Of a stretch of 64,000 bases of DNA, positions 1 through 11,187 are shown piece after piece. Location of the stretch: assembly GCA_964030475.1 (NCBI GenBank), contig CAXIPT010000003.1:5261635-5325634 (forward strand), read 5' to 3'. The position numbers were made by a program, and so were the translations under genes. The notes under the pieces were generated by a model. The model saw nothing but the letters and a program-made list of their open reading frames with translations. It was not told the origin of the DNA and did not search any database. The DNA comes from Tethya wilhelma. Taxonomy: Eukaryota > Porifera > Demospongiae > Tethyida > Tethyidae. Each line of letters opens with the position of its first letter. The first letter of the stretch is position 1.

Positions 1-1
1 T

Positions 2-682
2 GATTATGTGAAAAAAGAGATCAACAAGTTCATGAATGAACTTGACATCAGTGTTCTTCACAGTGGAGCACCAGCTGAAGTTGGTCGAGTTTTAGTTGAC
101 ATCAACGTCAAACAGTATGAAAATCATGGAGGCAAAGAGAATGACGAAACCATGGTCAAGATTCTGAAGACCAAATCGAGATCAGAAGGAAGGAGGTACA
201 ACTTCTCTGCTACAACTGGAGTCAGTTGGGGTGTTGAAGGTAACATTGGTGCTAAGAAGATTCTCGAGCTGGGCTTGGGTGGAAGCTACAACAAAACTAA
301 GGAGAAAAAAACTGAGAATGAGAGTTCCTCCTCGCAGGATTGGTCTTTTAGCTACAACCAGGAAGAGAAAATAATCATTCCTCCAGGCAAACGAGCTGCA
401 GTGAGGGTGGAAACTCACACTGTGAGATATCAACAGAGCTATACACTAAAGTACGAAATTTCTGCCTCTCGTTCCATCTGTGCCACCTACAAAGATCTGG
501 GCTGTTTTGGGTTACGTTCTTGTTTCTGTGGATCTTCTCGATGTACCGTCACTGCTCGAGAGATTCTGTGCACTCTTCCAAATTTCAAAGAGGAAGCTGG
601 AATCGTTTCCTTCACACAAGATGGTTTGCTGGAATGGGTGGGAGAAGGGTGTAATGTCACCAAAAATGAAGAAAAATTGTGA
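2..682 (+). CDS. Aerolysin-like (beta-pore-forming family) protein, 5' truncated by window edge
   Basis: The frame is open from base 2, so the N-terminus lies left of the window. About 226 residues remain and are nearly identical to the intact paralogue at 7613-8434. Visible parts: a region ending in the DIN/YENHGG stretch, a 'TTGVSWG' strand, a Gly/Ser/Lys/Thr-rich segment (KTKEKK then SSSSQ), a 'YNQEEK-IIPPGKRA' turn, and a Cys-rich C-terminal part (CFGLRSCFCGSSRC) ending in FTQDGLLEWVGEGC. Alternating hydrophobic/polar strands around a Ser/Thr/Lys-rich insertion and a 'PPG' turn are typical of aerolysin/ETX-MTX2-type beta-pore-forming folds. The family call is inference from pattern. No introns are seen. 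It is the first of a local cluster. Confidence 0.6.
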   Translation, partial: DYVKKEINKFMNELDISVLHSGAPAEVGRVLVDINVKQYENHGGKENDETMVKILKTKSRSEGRRYNFSATTGVSWGVEGNIGAKKILELGLGGSYNKTKEKKTENESSSSQDWSFSYNQEEKIIIPPGKRAAVRVETHTVRYQQSYTLKYEISASRSICATYKDLGCFGLRSCFCGSSRCTVTAREILCTLPNFKEEAGIVSFTQDGLLEWVGEGCNVTKNEEKL

Positions 683-730
683 AGTGCTAAAATTAAGTGC
701 TAGAAAGTGCAGTGCTCATAATATGAAGTT

Positions 731-765
731 TGATTGATCGATTGATTGATTGATTGATTGATTGT
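731..765. repeat. GATT tetranucleotide microsatellite
   Basis: A run of about eight GATT units directly downstream of the first aerolysin-like gene. The rest of 766-1020 is AT-rich with no recognisable feature. Confidence 0.85.
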
Positions 766-1189
766 TATTTTTGGAAACTTTGTTTTGTTCTTAGTAGCTC
801 AATACATTTAATGATATAAACTAATATATTATTGTAATGCACTGCCAAATATAATATACACTGATGTCAAATTCATCAATGAGCTTGTTGATCTCTTTTT
901 CCACATAAATTCCTAGTAAGTACGGTAGTAGCTGGGTATATTATATTAAACTAACTTGAGTTTTATATTCGAATGAACCCATGCCTTTACTGCGTGCTCT
1001 TACAACATGCAGTTAACTTTATTTAGTTGGTCAGGTACACAAAAATATACGACAGCACTAACTGGTTTGGAGGAATACATCAGGCTGGCTTTTCTGAATG
1101 GAGCTATTTTCCTTCAACTCAGTTCAACTACATGGATTTTGGAGGAAGTGGGCAAGCTGCCCAGCCTGTTGAAGACCACTCACTAGCTC

Positions 1190-1860
1190 CTGTGAGATCA
1201 AGAGAACCCGCTGAGTGTATGCCCATTATTCACTGTGGATCACCAGCTGAAGTCAGTCAAGTGTTAGTTGACACTGATCAACATCAAAGAGTATGAAAAT
1301 CATGGATGCAAAGAAAATGATGAAACCACATGAGCCATATATAGTAAAGATTCTGAACACTAAACCAAGGACAGAAGGAAGGAGCTAGGTACAACTTCTC
1401 TACTACACCTGGAGTCAGTTGGGGTGTTGAAAGTAGTATTTGTGTCATGCAAGAAGATTCTCATGTAGCTGGGCTTGGGAGGCAGCAAAAACTAAGGAGA
1501 ATGAAGCTAGGAGGATCGAGAGTTCTTCATCACTGGGCTGGTCTTTTAGCTACAACTAGGAAGAGAAAATAGTCCTTCCTCTTAGCAAACAAGCTGCAGT
1601 TAGATGGAAAAACACATCCATTGAGATATCAACAGAGCTATAGTACAAAATCTCTGCCTCTCATTCCATTCGTGCCACCTACAACAGATATCTGGGCTGT
1701 TATGGGTGTTGCTGTGGATCTTCTCGATGTACCGTCACTGCTCGAGAGATTCTTCGCACTCTTCCAAACTTCAAAGGGGAACTTGGATTTGTTTATTTCA
1801 CACAAGATGGCCCGCTGGAATGGGTGGGAGAAGGGTGTAATGTCACCAATAATTGTTACA
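1190..1860 (+). pseudogene. Decayed aerolysin-like gene copy
   Basis: The DNA aligns along its length with the gene at 7613-8434, from the 'HSGAPAEV' region to the C-terminal 'LEWVGEG' region. The reading frame is broken repeatedly: a frame change just after the DIN-equivalent stretch (about 1285), an in-frame stop and insertions around 1330-1390, more small indels around 1440-1500, and loss of part of the Cys-rich segment. No long open frame spans it. The 89-residue frame starting at 1027 covers only the 5' part. It is a nonfunctional relic of the local expansion. Confidence 0.75.
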
Positions 1861-2820
1861 AGTATAATAAAAATTTTATAAAAATGAGAAGTGTAGGAAT
1901 GGGCAGTGCGGTAAAAAGCAATGAAACAAGGCAAGTCTCTGAATTTCGGCACATGACTACTTCATTTTCATGAGTCAATTGCAAGTTTGAATTCCATCAT
2001 TCAAAAGTCAGCCATTTGAGTCAATGCAAGCAATCACTTGATTAATTTAGATAAAGTAACAAGCATGTAGAATATAGGTATACAACGTAGCGTATGAGAG
2101 TTGGGTACAAAAAATGAAGTAGTCATGTGCCGAAATTCAGAGACTTGCCTTGTTTCATTGCTTTTTACCGCACTGCCCATTCCTACACTTCTCATTTTTA
2201 TAAAATTTTTATTATACTTGTTCATTCACTTTTTTAAACACTAAGGTGCTCAATTGCATGGAAAGAATCATACAGCAGAGACTAGTCAGTCTCTACAAAA
2301 GGCAGCAGAAATGTGTATTTGATGCGCATGCGCATTAGATGCATGTAACCACGTGGTCTATTGACGACCTTTACCTATGTCAATAGGCTAAATAAAAAGT
2401 ACAGTATTTTATATCGAGAGTTTCAAAGCTGCCTAGATTTTGTTTGCTGCCTTTTCACCAGCAAACGAGTCAAAAAGGACGTACTGTGCATCAAATCAAG
2501 TCCCACTATATGGTCAAAGTTGGCTCAATGCCTTTTGTTTGTCTGGAAATCGCGTTCAAGTAAGTCAGTTAGGAAGGAAGGAAGGGGAAAACAAAATTGC
2601 ACTGTTGTGGCTTCTCGCCAGTGCTTTCTCCAGAGTGCTCTAGACTCTTTCTGCCAGTTTTCTTAGTTAATACAGTAAGTAAACTGTCTGTGGGAGGCTA
2701 TTAAATGCGTTTGAAGGCTTAGCTTTCTTTCCTTGAAAGTTTACAAGCATGAACATTTTGTATTGTGTCAATGGGACAGTCGGCCCATTCCTACTATACG
2801 TACTACCGTACGTATGATTA
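1860..2820. mobile_element. Non-autonomous transposon family T1, copy 1
   Basis: About 1 kb recurs at 40775-42600 (reverse, interrupted) and 45945-46985. It begins with a foldback pair of about 100 bp (1868-1970 and its reverse complement at 2118-2235). The ends carry the inverted motif TAGGAATGGGC near 1894 and GCCCATTCCTA near 2780. Internally it has a TGCGCATGCGCA palindrome near 2327, a CACGTG E-box near 2351 and a GGAAGGAAGG tract. No transposase frame is visible, so it is non-autonomous. The 5' end lies at the 3' edge of the decayed aerolysin-like copy. Confidence 0.7.
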
Positions 2821-3601
2821 TTCTGCGATGTAAGCAAGTACTGTTTGTATTATTTTTGGCAGTGCAAAATTTCTCATTAGAAAATTTAAGAGAACAAAAT
2901 AAGTTTACAAAGATAATCATCCTTCAAAGTACATGCATGTATCATGTGCACCACACTTCCCAGCATTTTATATAACACTTTGCAACAGCTATAAAAATTC
3001 ATTTTTATTATTTTGTGTGTCTGACCAACTATACAGTATATATAGATGGTGCCAGTTTGGTGGAATTGTCACTTTCTTCTCTTGAAACTATAGCAGAGAA
3101 TAACTAGTAGCTATATAGTGATATTGATCAATATAAAAATGAGTGCATGTGCTATTGTTCGGCCTTTAGAATGACACAGATTGAAAGTGTGTTATTTTGG
3201 TGTGTTATAGGTCATTTTAACATGCTTATGCAGTGCTAATTCTACTCACAGTGAGTTAATTTAACATAACAATGTGTAATAATAACATTANGGCCGCCAT
3301 TAATTTCTACACTCATGCATAATTCATTAGCTTCTAGAAAATTCGAATTGACGACCCTTTCCACACACAAAAGTGTGCGTTATTTGGAATTCAAATGCAA
3401 GTTGCCTGAAACTATTTTGTGATACCTGGTTGCTCATCTTAAGAAATGAATCAGGACTTTGATTATCATAACATATAGAAATCTTATGATACAGCTCCTG
3501 CCTCCAAATCATGCAAATGACTGAGATGTGTGCAGCCAGACTACTAGCTTAGTAGCTAGCTACTCAATTGTGATTTGTAGAATTATGGAAAAATGAGAAC
3601 A

Positions 3602-3874
3602 AACAAGTACAAAAAAACATTGGAAATGTAATGAGACACAGGAATGGCTAAATCGTAAAAAGAACGCAAACAAGATGGAATGGCTGTTAAGAGTGTGTAA
3701 GGAATTCTTCCTGTGGGCAAAACTCAAGAGACTCAATAAGGAGATTGTTAAGTGCAGCCCATACAGGAAGAATTCTGCACACACTCTTAACAGCCATTCC
3801 ATCTTGTTTGCGTTCTTTTTACGATTTAGCCATTCCTGTGTCTCATTACATTTCCAATGTTTTTTTGTACTTGT
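3602..3874. repeat. Long near-perfect inverted repeat (hairpin), arms about 117 bp
   Basis: Arm 1 (3602-3718) and arm 2 (3756-3874) are nearly exact reverse complements separated by about 37 bp. Both contain the 'GATGGAATGGCTGTTAAGAGTGTG' stretch or its complement. No protein frame is plausible. A foldback/MITE-type element is the simplest reading; transcription would give a long dsRNA hairpin. Confidence 0.85.
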
Positions 3875-4820
3875 AAATATAAAAATGAGTGCATGCATGT
3901 GCTATTATTCGGCCTTTAGAATGACACAGATTGAAAGTGTGTTATTTTGGTGTGTTATAGGTCATTTTAACATGCTTATGCTGTGTTAAATCTACTCACA
4001 GTGAGTTAATTTAAATAACAATGTGTAATAATAACATTATACAAGCGTCTTATTTGTGGAGTGCATGTGTCATTCTATAGAGGGCATCAAAATGTTCTAT
4101 TTTATAGCCCATTTGTTTTTACTGTGATATATACATTTCAGAGTGGATATAGTGAGACAGTGACCTCAATGATTCACATATTTTTGTTGTGGGCAAAGTG
4201 CATGGGTATGTCAGGTCATTGTTGCCTTTCAATTTTGCTGATCTGTTTTCATTGTTTGTAATAATTTCCACTGCAGCTGTTCAACTTTATAGCTTGCAGC
4301 ATAACAGCTTTGAACTTGTAACTGTTTGTGTATAATATAGAGAGGCATAAGATAATAATTATATATATAAATTTAAGTTTTGAGTTTCACTACCTTGTCT
4401 TGATAGCGCTAGCCATGCATTGGTTTATGGCTATGACACTGGTTAACTATAGCTATACTTTCACTAAGTATGATACTTCTACTTTCTGTACTAACCCAAT
4501 TCCTAAGTTTGCACTTGGCTGATCTATTTCCATTGTAAATTTCCATTGTATTTGTAGTGCAATGTCGCATGTATGTTTTACTTCATGTGATTTGTCTACT
4601 TTCACTACTGACGTGTCACTCATGCAAGTCCTGACTAGAGACATCACATAGCAAAAAACACAAACCTTATAGTTTACGTAAATCTTATAATAATCCTGAT
4701 TATTATAGTAACCATCACAATCAGTGGCCATCAACAACAAGCAGCATGCATGCAATCCGCATTATAAGTGCATTTGAAATTGTTGCAAGCAGTAAACTGT
4801 GGCTTTCATTTGAGTAGAAA

Positions 4821-4917
4821 ATGGCAACCAATAGTGGTGTAGAGCTTGAGCCTGTTCAGAAACAACCACGTACTGTTCATGGATCAGATAGTATTGGTAA
4901 CATACTGGGACCTTTTT
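4821..4917 (+). pseudogene. N-terminal fragment of an aerolysin-like gene, cut at N 4918
   Basis: Begins with ATG (MATNSGVELEPVQ) and matches the N-terminus of the copy at 5850 and, more distantly, of the intact gene at 7613. It ends at the N inside the 'YWDLF'-equivalent stretch. It is probably the other allele of the 5850 copy, truncated by the contig join. Confidence 0.6.
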
Positions 4918-5849
4918 NGTGATATTGATCAATATAAAAATGAGTGCATGTGCTATTGTTCGGCCTTTAGAATGACACAGATTGAAAGTGTGTTATTTTG
5001 GTGTGTTATAGGTCATTTTAACATGCTTATGCAGTGCTAATTCTACTCACAGTGAGTTAATTTAACATAACAATGTGTAATAATAACATTATATACAAGC
5101 GTCTTATTTGTGGAGTGCATGTGTCATTCTAAAGGGCATCAAAATGTGCTATTTTATAGCCCATTTGTTTTTACTGTGATGACCTCAATGACACACATAT
5201 TTTTGTTGTGGGCAAAGTGCATGGGTATATGTCAGGTCATTCATTGTTGCCATAGAGTAAAATTTCCCTTTGCTGATCTGTTTTCATTGTTTGTAATAAT
5301 TTCCACAGTTGCAGCTGTTCAACTAGCCACTTTATAGCTTGCAGCATAACAGCTTTGAACTTGTACTAACTGTTTGTGTATAATAGAGAGCTATAAGATA
5401 ATAATTATTTAATACATTAAAGTGTCACTACCTTGTCTTGATAGCCATGGCTATGACACTGGTTAACTATATAGCTATACTTTCACTAAGTATGATACTT
5501 CTACTTTCACTAACTTAATTCCTAAGTTTGCACTTGGCTGATCTATTTCCATTGTAAATATACATTCTATTTGTAGTGCAATGTTGCATGTATGTTTTAC
5601 TTCATGTGATTTGTCTACTTTCACTACTGACTTGTGTCACTCATGCAAGTCCTGACTAGAGACATCACTTAGCAAAAAACACAAACCTTACAGTTTATGT
5701 AAATCTTACTAATAATCCTGATTATTATAGTAACCATCACAATCAGTGGCCATCAACAACAAGCAACACATGCAATCTGCATTATAAGTGCATTTGAAAT
5801 TGTTGCAAGCAGTAAATTGCAGCTTTCATTTGAGTAGAAATTCAACAAA

Positions 5850-6552
5850 ATGGCAACCAATAGTGGTGTAGAGCTTGAGCCTGTTCAAAAACACTGAACC
5901 ACGTACTGTTCAGATATAGTATTGGTAACATACTGGGACCTTTTTGAAAGAGCAGTAAAGGCAAGAGTTCATTCAAATATCCATGTTATGAAATTTCCTT
6001 ATGTGGAAAAAAAGATGAACAAGTTCATTGACAAACTTGACATCAGTTTTCTTCACTGTCAAGAACCAGTAGAAGTCAGTCGAGCGTTGGTTGACATCAA
6101 TATAAAGGAGTATGAAAATCATGGAGTCAATTAAAGAGAATGATGAAACTATAGTCAAGATTCTAAAGACCAAATCAAGGACGGAAGGAAGGAGGTACAA
6201 CTTCTCTGCTACATCTGGAGTCAGTTGGGGTGTTGAAGGTAGCATTGGTGCTAAGAAGATTCTTGAGCTGGGTGTGGGTGGAAGCTACAACAAAACTAAG
6301 GAGAAAAAAATTGAGGAGGAGAGTTCCTCCTCACAGGATTGGTATTTTAGCTACAACCAGGAAGAGAAAATAATCATTCCTCCTGGCAAACGAGCTGCAG
6401 TGAGGGTGGAAACTCACACTGTGAGATATCAACAGAGCTATACACTCAAGGATCTTCTCGATGTACCGTCACTGCTAAAGAGATTCTGTGCACTCTTCCA
6501 AATTTCAAAGAGGAAGCTAGAATCGTTTCCTTTACGAACTGTCCAAAACTAA
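5850..6552 (+). pseudogene. Broken aerolysin-like gene copy
   Basis: Starts like its relatives with MATNSGVELEPVQK, but a stop (TGA) follows within about 15 codons (near 5896). Reading resumes at 5922 (VTYWDLFERAVKA) and breaks again at about 6124, where the 'GGCAAAGAG' of the intact gene has become 'GTCAATTAAAGAG'. The next frame is open from 6112 to 6552. It has lost the segment after 'QQSYTLK' (about 75 bp, the ASRSIRATYKDL-Cys region) and ends out of frame. At least three lesions make it a pseudogene, although the central part is well conserved, so inactivation may be recent. Confidence 0.75.
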
Positions 6553-7612
6553 ATCAACTCTGAACAATATTCACCCATTCTCTCAATGTTATCACATCCA
6601 CACATGCAAGTTTACAAACATGATGTCATCACCATGAACCTCACATTTGATTCATTATTGCGGATATAATACGTATTATTACATGTGCAACACATTATTT
6701 AGGCGCTCACGCTCGCCCCCAAATGTCGTAGGCATTTGCTAGTTGATTATTATTAATCAAAATTTGTGTGTCTGACCAACTATGTAGTTGGTGCCTGTTG
6801 GATGGAATGGTCACTTTCTCCTCTTGGAAGTAGTGGAGAATCTTAGCTGGTGATATTGGTGTGTTTCAGCCTAGATTAGCTTATAGTACCTCAATGGTGT
6901 ACATTATATTATTTTGTTGTGGGCTAAGCAGTTATATATATGTCATGTGAGTATATTATTACTAGTAGAGTAAAATTTCTCTTTGCTGATCTGTCTTCAT
7001 TACATGTAGTAATTTCCACTTTTGCAGCTGTTCTACTAGCCACATAGCTTGTAACCCAATGGCTTTGAACCTGTAACCATAGATAATTAACCTCATGAAC
7101 TGTATAGTTTGTATGTAGTAGAGAGCTAAGATAATTTTTTTAAAGTTGTGAGTGTCACCACCTTGTTTTGATCGCCATTGAATATATTATTATGGCAATG
7201 ACACTGGTTGACTACTTTCACTATCTTAATTCCCATGCAGCTTGCAACTTGGTTGATCTGTTTTCATTTGTAAACGTACAATCTCTGTTTGTAGTGCAAT
7301 GTTGTGTGTATGTCTTATACTTCTTATGATTTGTGTACTTTCACTGTTGACTTAATTAATGATGTGTCTCTAGATAGCACATAGTTTACCAAAATATCCT
7401 TATAATGTGTCTCTTGATAACATACAGTTTACCAAAGACATCCTTACGGTTTACATAAATCTTTAGTTTAATTGATGTATATAGTATTGTAGTACCCATC
7501 ACATTCAGTGGTCATCCATAAAAGCAATCTGCAATCTGCATTATTAGTGCATTTGTCGCAAGCAGTAAACTGCAGCTAGCTAGCTTTCATTTCAGTAAAA
7601 AAAATTGACAAA

Positions 7613-8434
7613 ATGACAACCAATGGTGGTGACGAGCTCAAGCCGGTTCAGCAACAACTGCAAACTGTTCAGAAATTGTCGGTAACGTACTGGGACCTCG
7701 TTGTAAGAGCAGTAAAGGCAAAGATTCACTCAAATATCCATGTTATGTGGCTATTTTATAACGAGAAAGAGCTTGCTGAATTCATTGATGAGCTCGATGT
7801 CAGTGTTCTTCACAGTAAAGCACCAGTAGAAGTCAGTCGAGTGTTAGTTGACATCAATGTCAAGGAGTATGAAAATCATGGAGGCAAAGAGAATGATGAA
7901 ACCATGGTCAAAATTCTGAAGACCAAATCGAGGACAGAAGGAAGGAGGTACAACTTCTCTGCTACAACTGGAGTCAGTTGGGGTATTGAAGGAAACCTTG
8001 GTGTTAAGAAGATTCTTGAGCTGGGCTTGGGTGGAAGCTACAACAAAACCAAGGAGAAAAAAACTGAGAACGAGAGTTCCTCCTCGCAGGATTGGTCTTT
8101 TAGCTACAACCAGGAAGAGAAAATAGTCATTCCTCCTGGCAAACGAGCTACAGTTAAGGTGGAAACTCACACTGTGAGATATCAACAGAGCTACACGCTC
8201 AAGTGCAAGATTGCTGCCTCTCGTTCCATTCGTGCCACCTACAAAGATCTGTACTGTTTTGGGTTGCGTTCTTGTTTCTGTGGATCTTGTCGATGTTCCG
8301 TCACTGCTCGAGAGATATTGAGTACTCTTCCAAACTTCAAAGAGGAAGCTGGATTTGTTTCCTTCACACAAGAAGGTCTGCTGGAATGGGTGGGAGAAGG
8401 GTGTAACGTCACCAAAAAAGAATTTCCATTGTGA
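7613..8434 (+). CDS. Aerolysin-like (beta-pore-forming family) protein, intact
   Basis: 273 residues, intronless; ATG in 'GACAAAATGACAACC', a start matching the related copies. No signal peptide or membrane helix is evident. Order: polar N-tail (1-22), 'VTYWDLVVRAVKA' helix-like segment (24-36), 'ELDVSVLHSKAPVEVSRVLVDIN' (60-82), 'YNFSATTGVSWG' (about 108-119), Gly-rich then KTKEKKTENESSSSQ (135-155), 'SYNQEEKIVIPPGKRATVKVE' (160-180), then a Cys-rich tail and FTQEGLLEWVGEGC. The amphipathic strands flanking a Ser/Thr/Lys-rich insertion recall the pore-forming region of aerolysin/ETX-MTX2 proteins. Sponges and cnidarians are known to carry such genes. Defence or digestive use is speculation. 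Confidence 0.65.
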   Translation: MTTNGGDELKPVQQQLQTVQKLSVTYWDLVVRAVKAKIHSNIHVMWLFYNEKELAEFIDELDVSVLHSKAPVEVSRVLVDINVKEYENHGGKENDETMVKILKTKSRTEGRRYNFSATTGVSWGIEGNLGVKKILELGLGGSYNKTKEKKTENESSSSQDWSFSYNQEEKIVIPPGKRATVKVETHTVRYQQSYTLKCKIAASRSIRATYKDLYCFGLRSCFCGSCRCSVTAREILSTLPNFKEEAGFVSFTQEGLLEWVGEGCNVTKKEFPL

Positions 8435-8766
8435 ACTGCTAAAAAATATTGCTGTGACTAAATTCAAAGTATAGTATACGAGTGTACATATATAATAGCA
8501 CTGAACTTTGATAGATAAGATTTATTTGTTGTAAACTCTGTTGTCCTTATTTTTAATGATGTAGTGTGCAAATAATGCCTCACTATACCAAAAATTAATA
8601 ATATCATATAAACAGCACTTGCATGCTTATACGTGTCAAATAATAATTGAGTAATAATAATATTATATAACCAAACTTTGTGTGCAGACTGGCTTAGTCT
8701 ATATAGATATAAACAATGGTCATTCTACATTAATTTTTATTGTTTTATCAAGGCTTAGGGATCAGT

Positions 8767-9660
8767 CTATAGTCTCTCTTCACACTTGTCCACTATACAT
8801 TTTTCTCCAATCCACATCAGGTTTCCAGTTTGAGTGAAATATGCCAGGCCATCTTCACAACGGTAGTCAGGAAGAGCACGGAACAGCTCAGCAGCATTAA
8901 CGGTGCCTGTTGCAGTGCAACACGCAAGGCATCCAGGATTGTTGTAGGAGATGGTCACACTTTTTCGACTCTCTATGAAGAACTGGACTGTGTAGCCTTG
9001 TTCTATCTTCACGGTGGATGTAGTGATCTTTGCAGTCACTTTTGATTTGGGTGGAATGGTCACCTTCTCCTCTTGAAAGTAGGAGAATCCTAGTTGTGGA
9101 TTGATGGCATTGTCCTGTCCCTGCACTTGCCATTGGTCCTTAGTACTGCTGCCAACCCTCATCACTCCACCCGACATTGCCATGCTCAAAATCTGCGAAC
9201 CGAGATTGCCATTTGTAGCCCAGCTTACTCCACTTGTGGTGTAGAAGTTGTATCTGTTTCCAGTTGCCAGCGGTGTCTTGCTCATTTTTATGAATGACTC
9301 GTCCTTTTCGTGTTCACTCCTATTGATGTACTCCTTTGAGCTCATGTCGATGATGGTCTGTTTTGTTTCCTTTGGTTCTGGTTCGCAACGCACCACAGTG
9401 AATTGGAGATCAGCCACAAGTTTGTCCAGCTCATTTCTAGTGAACAAATTCTGGTTAAGGATGATATTGCCTCCGTAGATTCTCTGAGCTGCTCCTTCCA
9501 GTACCTCCCACCAGGTCAACACTCTGATGGTAGTGACAGATGATCGAGGAGCGGGTTGTTGGGTGACCACTGGGAGCAATGTTTCTGGTGCAGGAGTGTA
9601 CAGAGTGTAGTTGGCGTCAACTTCAGGACGTGAGAGCTCGTAGTTTCCTTGTGTAGCCAT
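8767..9660 (-). CDS. Divergent aerolysin-like family paralogue
   Basis: Single exon. A longer frame begins at 9705, but the Met at 9660 (MATQGNYE) aligns with the starts of the neighbours (MATR, MTTN, MATN), giving 297 residues. The same architecture is readable: 'WWEVLEGAAQRIYG', 'ELDKLVADLQFTVV', 'IIDMSSKEYINRSEH', 'YNFYTTSGVSWA', a Gly-rich/polar insertion, 'SYFQEEKVTIPPKSK', 'TSTVKIEQGYTVQF', and the C-terminal 'AYFTQTGNLMWIGEKC'. The shared positions show common descent although overall identity is low. It stands head-to-head with the gene at 10154 across about 490 bp with no other visible feature. Confidence 0.65.
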   Translation of the reverse strand: MATQGNYELSRPEVDANYTLYTPAPETLLPVVTQQPAPRSSVTTIRVLTWWEVLEGAAQRIYGGNIILNQNLFTRNELDKLVADLQFTVVRCEPEPKETKQTIIDMSSKEYINRSEHEKDESFIKMSKTPLATGNRYNFYTTSGVSWATNGNLGSQILSMAMSGGVMRVGSSTKDQWQVQGQDNAINPQLGFSYFQEEKVTIPPKSKVTAKITTSTVKIEQGYTVQFFIESRKSVTISYNNPGCLACCTATGTVNAAELFRALPDYRCEDGLAYFTQTGNLMWIGEKCIVDKCEERL

Positions 9661-10153
9661 TGCTTTATACTTGTACATAGCAAATCTATATGGATTTTTA
9701 AACAACTGTGCATTGGGGAAATGCTTTTATGGATCAGTTCATGCATTCATGCAAAACATTAATGGTGCATGTAGCATGAACTCTTGCTTCTAAGAATGTA
9801 ATAAATTCCTACACACTGCATGGCTTGGGGTGGTGGCTGTTTCATGGAAAGTTTCATCTTGGTTTTGGCGGGGCATTGATGTGATGATATTCATCTACTA
9901 GTATTCTAGTAAAAGATTATAACTGGAATGACCACAGCCCAGGGCTCACATGATGATGAAAAACATGGTCAATGACTCATCTATGAATAATGGATGTATT
10001 AGTCATGACATGCACTTGCATGTGCCCATATAAACTATAAATTAGGCTTAAACCTCAATCCTCTAATAGCAAAAATACATAGCTCCTCCACAAGTTTTAG
10101 TGCCAGTATAATAATAGAGGTTATACTTAATTCCAAGTCTGTGAGGAACTACT

Positions 10154-11089
10154 ATGGCTACTAGGATCCGGTTGCAAAACTATGCAAGAGTACCTAGTGA
10201 GGAACCTATAGCTAGACAGGCTCCACAACAGCAACAGTTGGAGAAACACCACTGGTGGTACTTCTTTGAAAATGCTGCAAAGTCTGTGTTTGGTCAAAAC
10301 ATCTTAGTGCTAAGGACTGCTCAATCAGAGAGTGAACTTGAACAGTTTGTTGCAAATCTTGAATTCACTGTGGCCTACTCTGATCCAGAGCCCAAGCGAA
10401 GCAGACCAACCATCATCGATATCACAGTGAAGGAGTACACAAATCAAGGAGACAAAGAGCAAGCTCACTCCATGGTCAAGGTATGGAAGACATCATCTGT
10501 AACTGCAGGAATAAGATACTACTTTACCACGTCGAGTGCTATCGATTGGGCCTTCACAGACCACATTGGTGCACAAATTGTGGGTCTTTCCATGACTGGA
10601 GGCAGCATGAGAGTTGGTGGAGGACAAGTGCCATCTTACAGCAACCGTGCATCAATTCACGACACTGCTATCAACAATGCAGTGCATTTCGTATACAGCC
10701 AAGAAGAACAACTCACTGTCCCACCCAGGACCAAAACCAGAGCCAAGATCACCACGTCCACTATCAGATACGAGCAGGCGTGTGTGCTTGAGCTGAGCAC
10801 TCCGAGCTATAGTTTAGTTCGTGTATGGTACAAGACAAAATTCCAGCAGATGTGTGATTGTTTAACCTGCTGTTGCTGCTGCAAGTGCTATACTATCGGG
10901 TACGTGACAGCAGGAGACATCTTGAGGACCTTGCCCAACTACAGGCAGGCTAATGGAAGGTGCTATTTTACACAGGCAGGGACACTGACATGGATAGGAG
11001 AAGATTGCAGCGTTGAGAAAACAGACGAAGAATTAGAATCAAGGGAAAATCCCGAGATCCAGATCGTGAATGATGCTGGCACAGAATAG
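10154..11089 (+). CDS. Divergent aerolysin-like family paralogue
   Basis: 311 residues, single exon, start ATGGCTACTAGG. It carries the family landmarks: 'HHWWYFFENAAKSVFGQNI', 'ELEQFVANLEFTVA', 'IIDITVKEYTNQGDKE', 'YYFTTSSAIDWA', 'VYSQEEQLTVPPRTK', 'TSTIRYEQACVLEL', and 'CYFTQAGTLTWIGEDC'. A Cys cluster (CDCLTCCCCCKC) sits at about residues 232-243, where the neighbours also have Cys-rich sequence. The C-terminus has a short acidic extension absent from the others. It is closer to the minus-strand gene at 8767 than to the 7613 type, so the cluster contains at least two subfamilies. Confidence 0.65.
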   Translation: MATRIRLQNYARVPSEEPIARQAPQQQQLEKHHWWYFFENAAKSVFGQNILVLRTAQSESELEQFVANLEFTVAYSDPEPKRSRPTIIDITVKEYTNQGDKEQAHSMVKVWKTSSVTAGIRYYFTTSSAIDWAFTDHIGAQIVGLSMTGGSMRVGGGQVPSYSNRASIHDTAINNAVHFVYSQEEQLTVPPRTKTRAKITTSTIRYEQACVLELSTPSYSLVRVWYKTKFQQMCDCLTCCCCCKCYTIGYVTAGDILRTLPNYRQANGRCYFTQAGTLTWIGEDCSVEKTDEELESRENPEIQIVNDAGTE

Positions 11090-11187
11090 CATAGTACTGA
11101 TGCATGTTTCATAGTGAGTCAGAGTGAGGACTGTAGTTAGTTACTTTAACATTAGGTACCTATGCTAGTGTATTGCATACACATCAT

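Larger units (their letters stand above)
3118..5940. repeat. Direct repeats of the 5' flank of the aerolysin-like genes, joined at N 3291 and N 4918
   Basis: The block beginning 'ATATTGATCAATATAAAAATGAGTG' at 3122 restarts at about 4920, and a third copy of the same block runs from about 3880. From there 3880-4917 and 4930-5940 are collinear for about 1 kb, down to the same 'CATACTGGGACCTTTTT' within the aerolysin-like N-terminus. The N's sit at the break points. This is more like haplotype or contig overlap than a biological tandem array, although the copies differ by many small indels. Confidence 0.65.

Noticed and set aside
7844..8467. 207-residue frame on the minus strand
   Set aside because: Exact shadow of the aerolysin-like gene at 7613-8434, with no family resemblance of its own.
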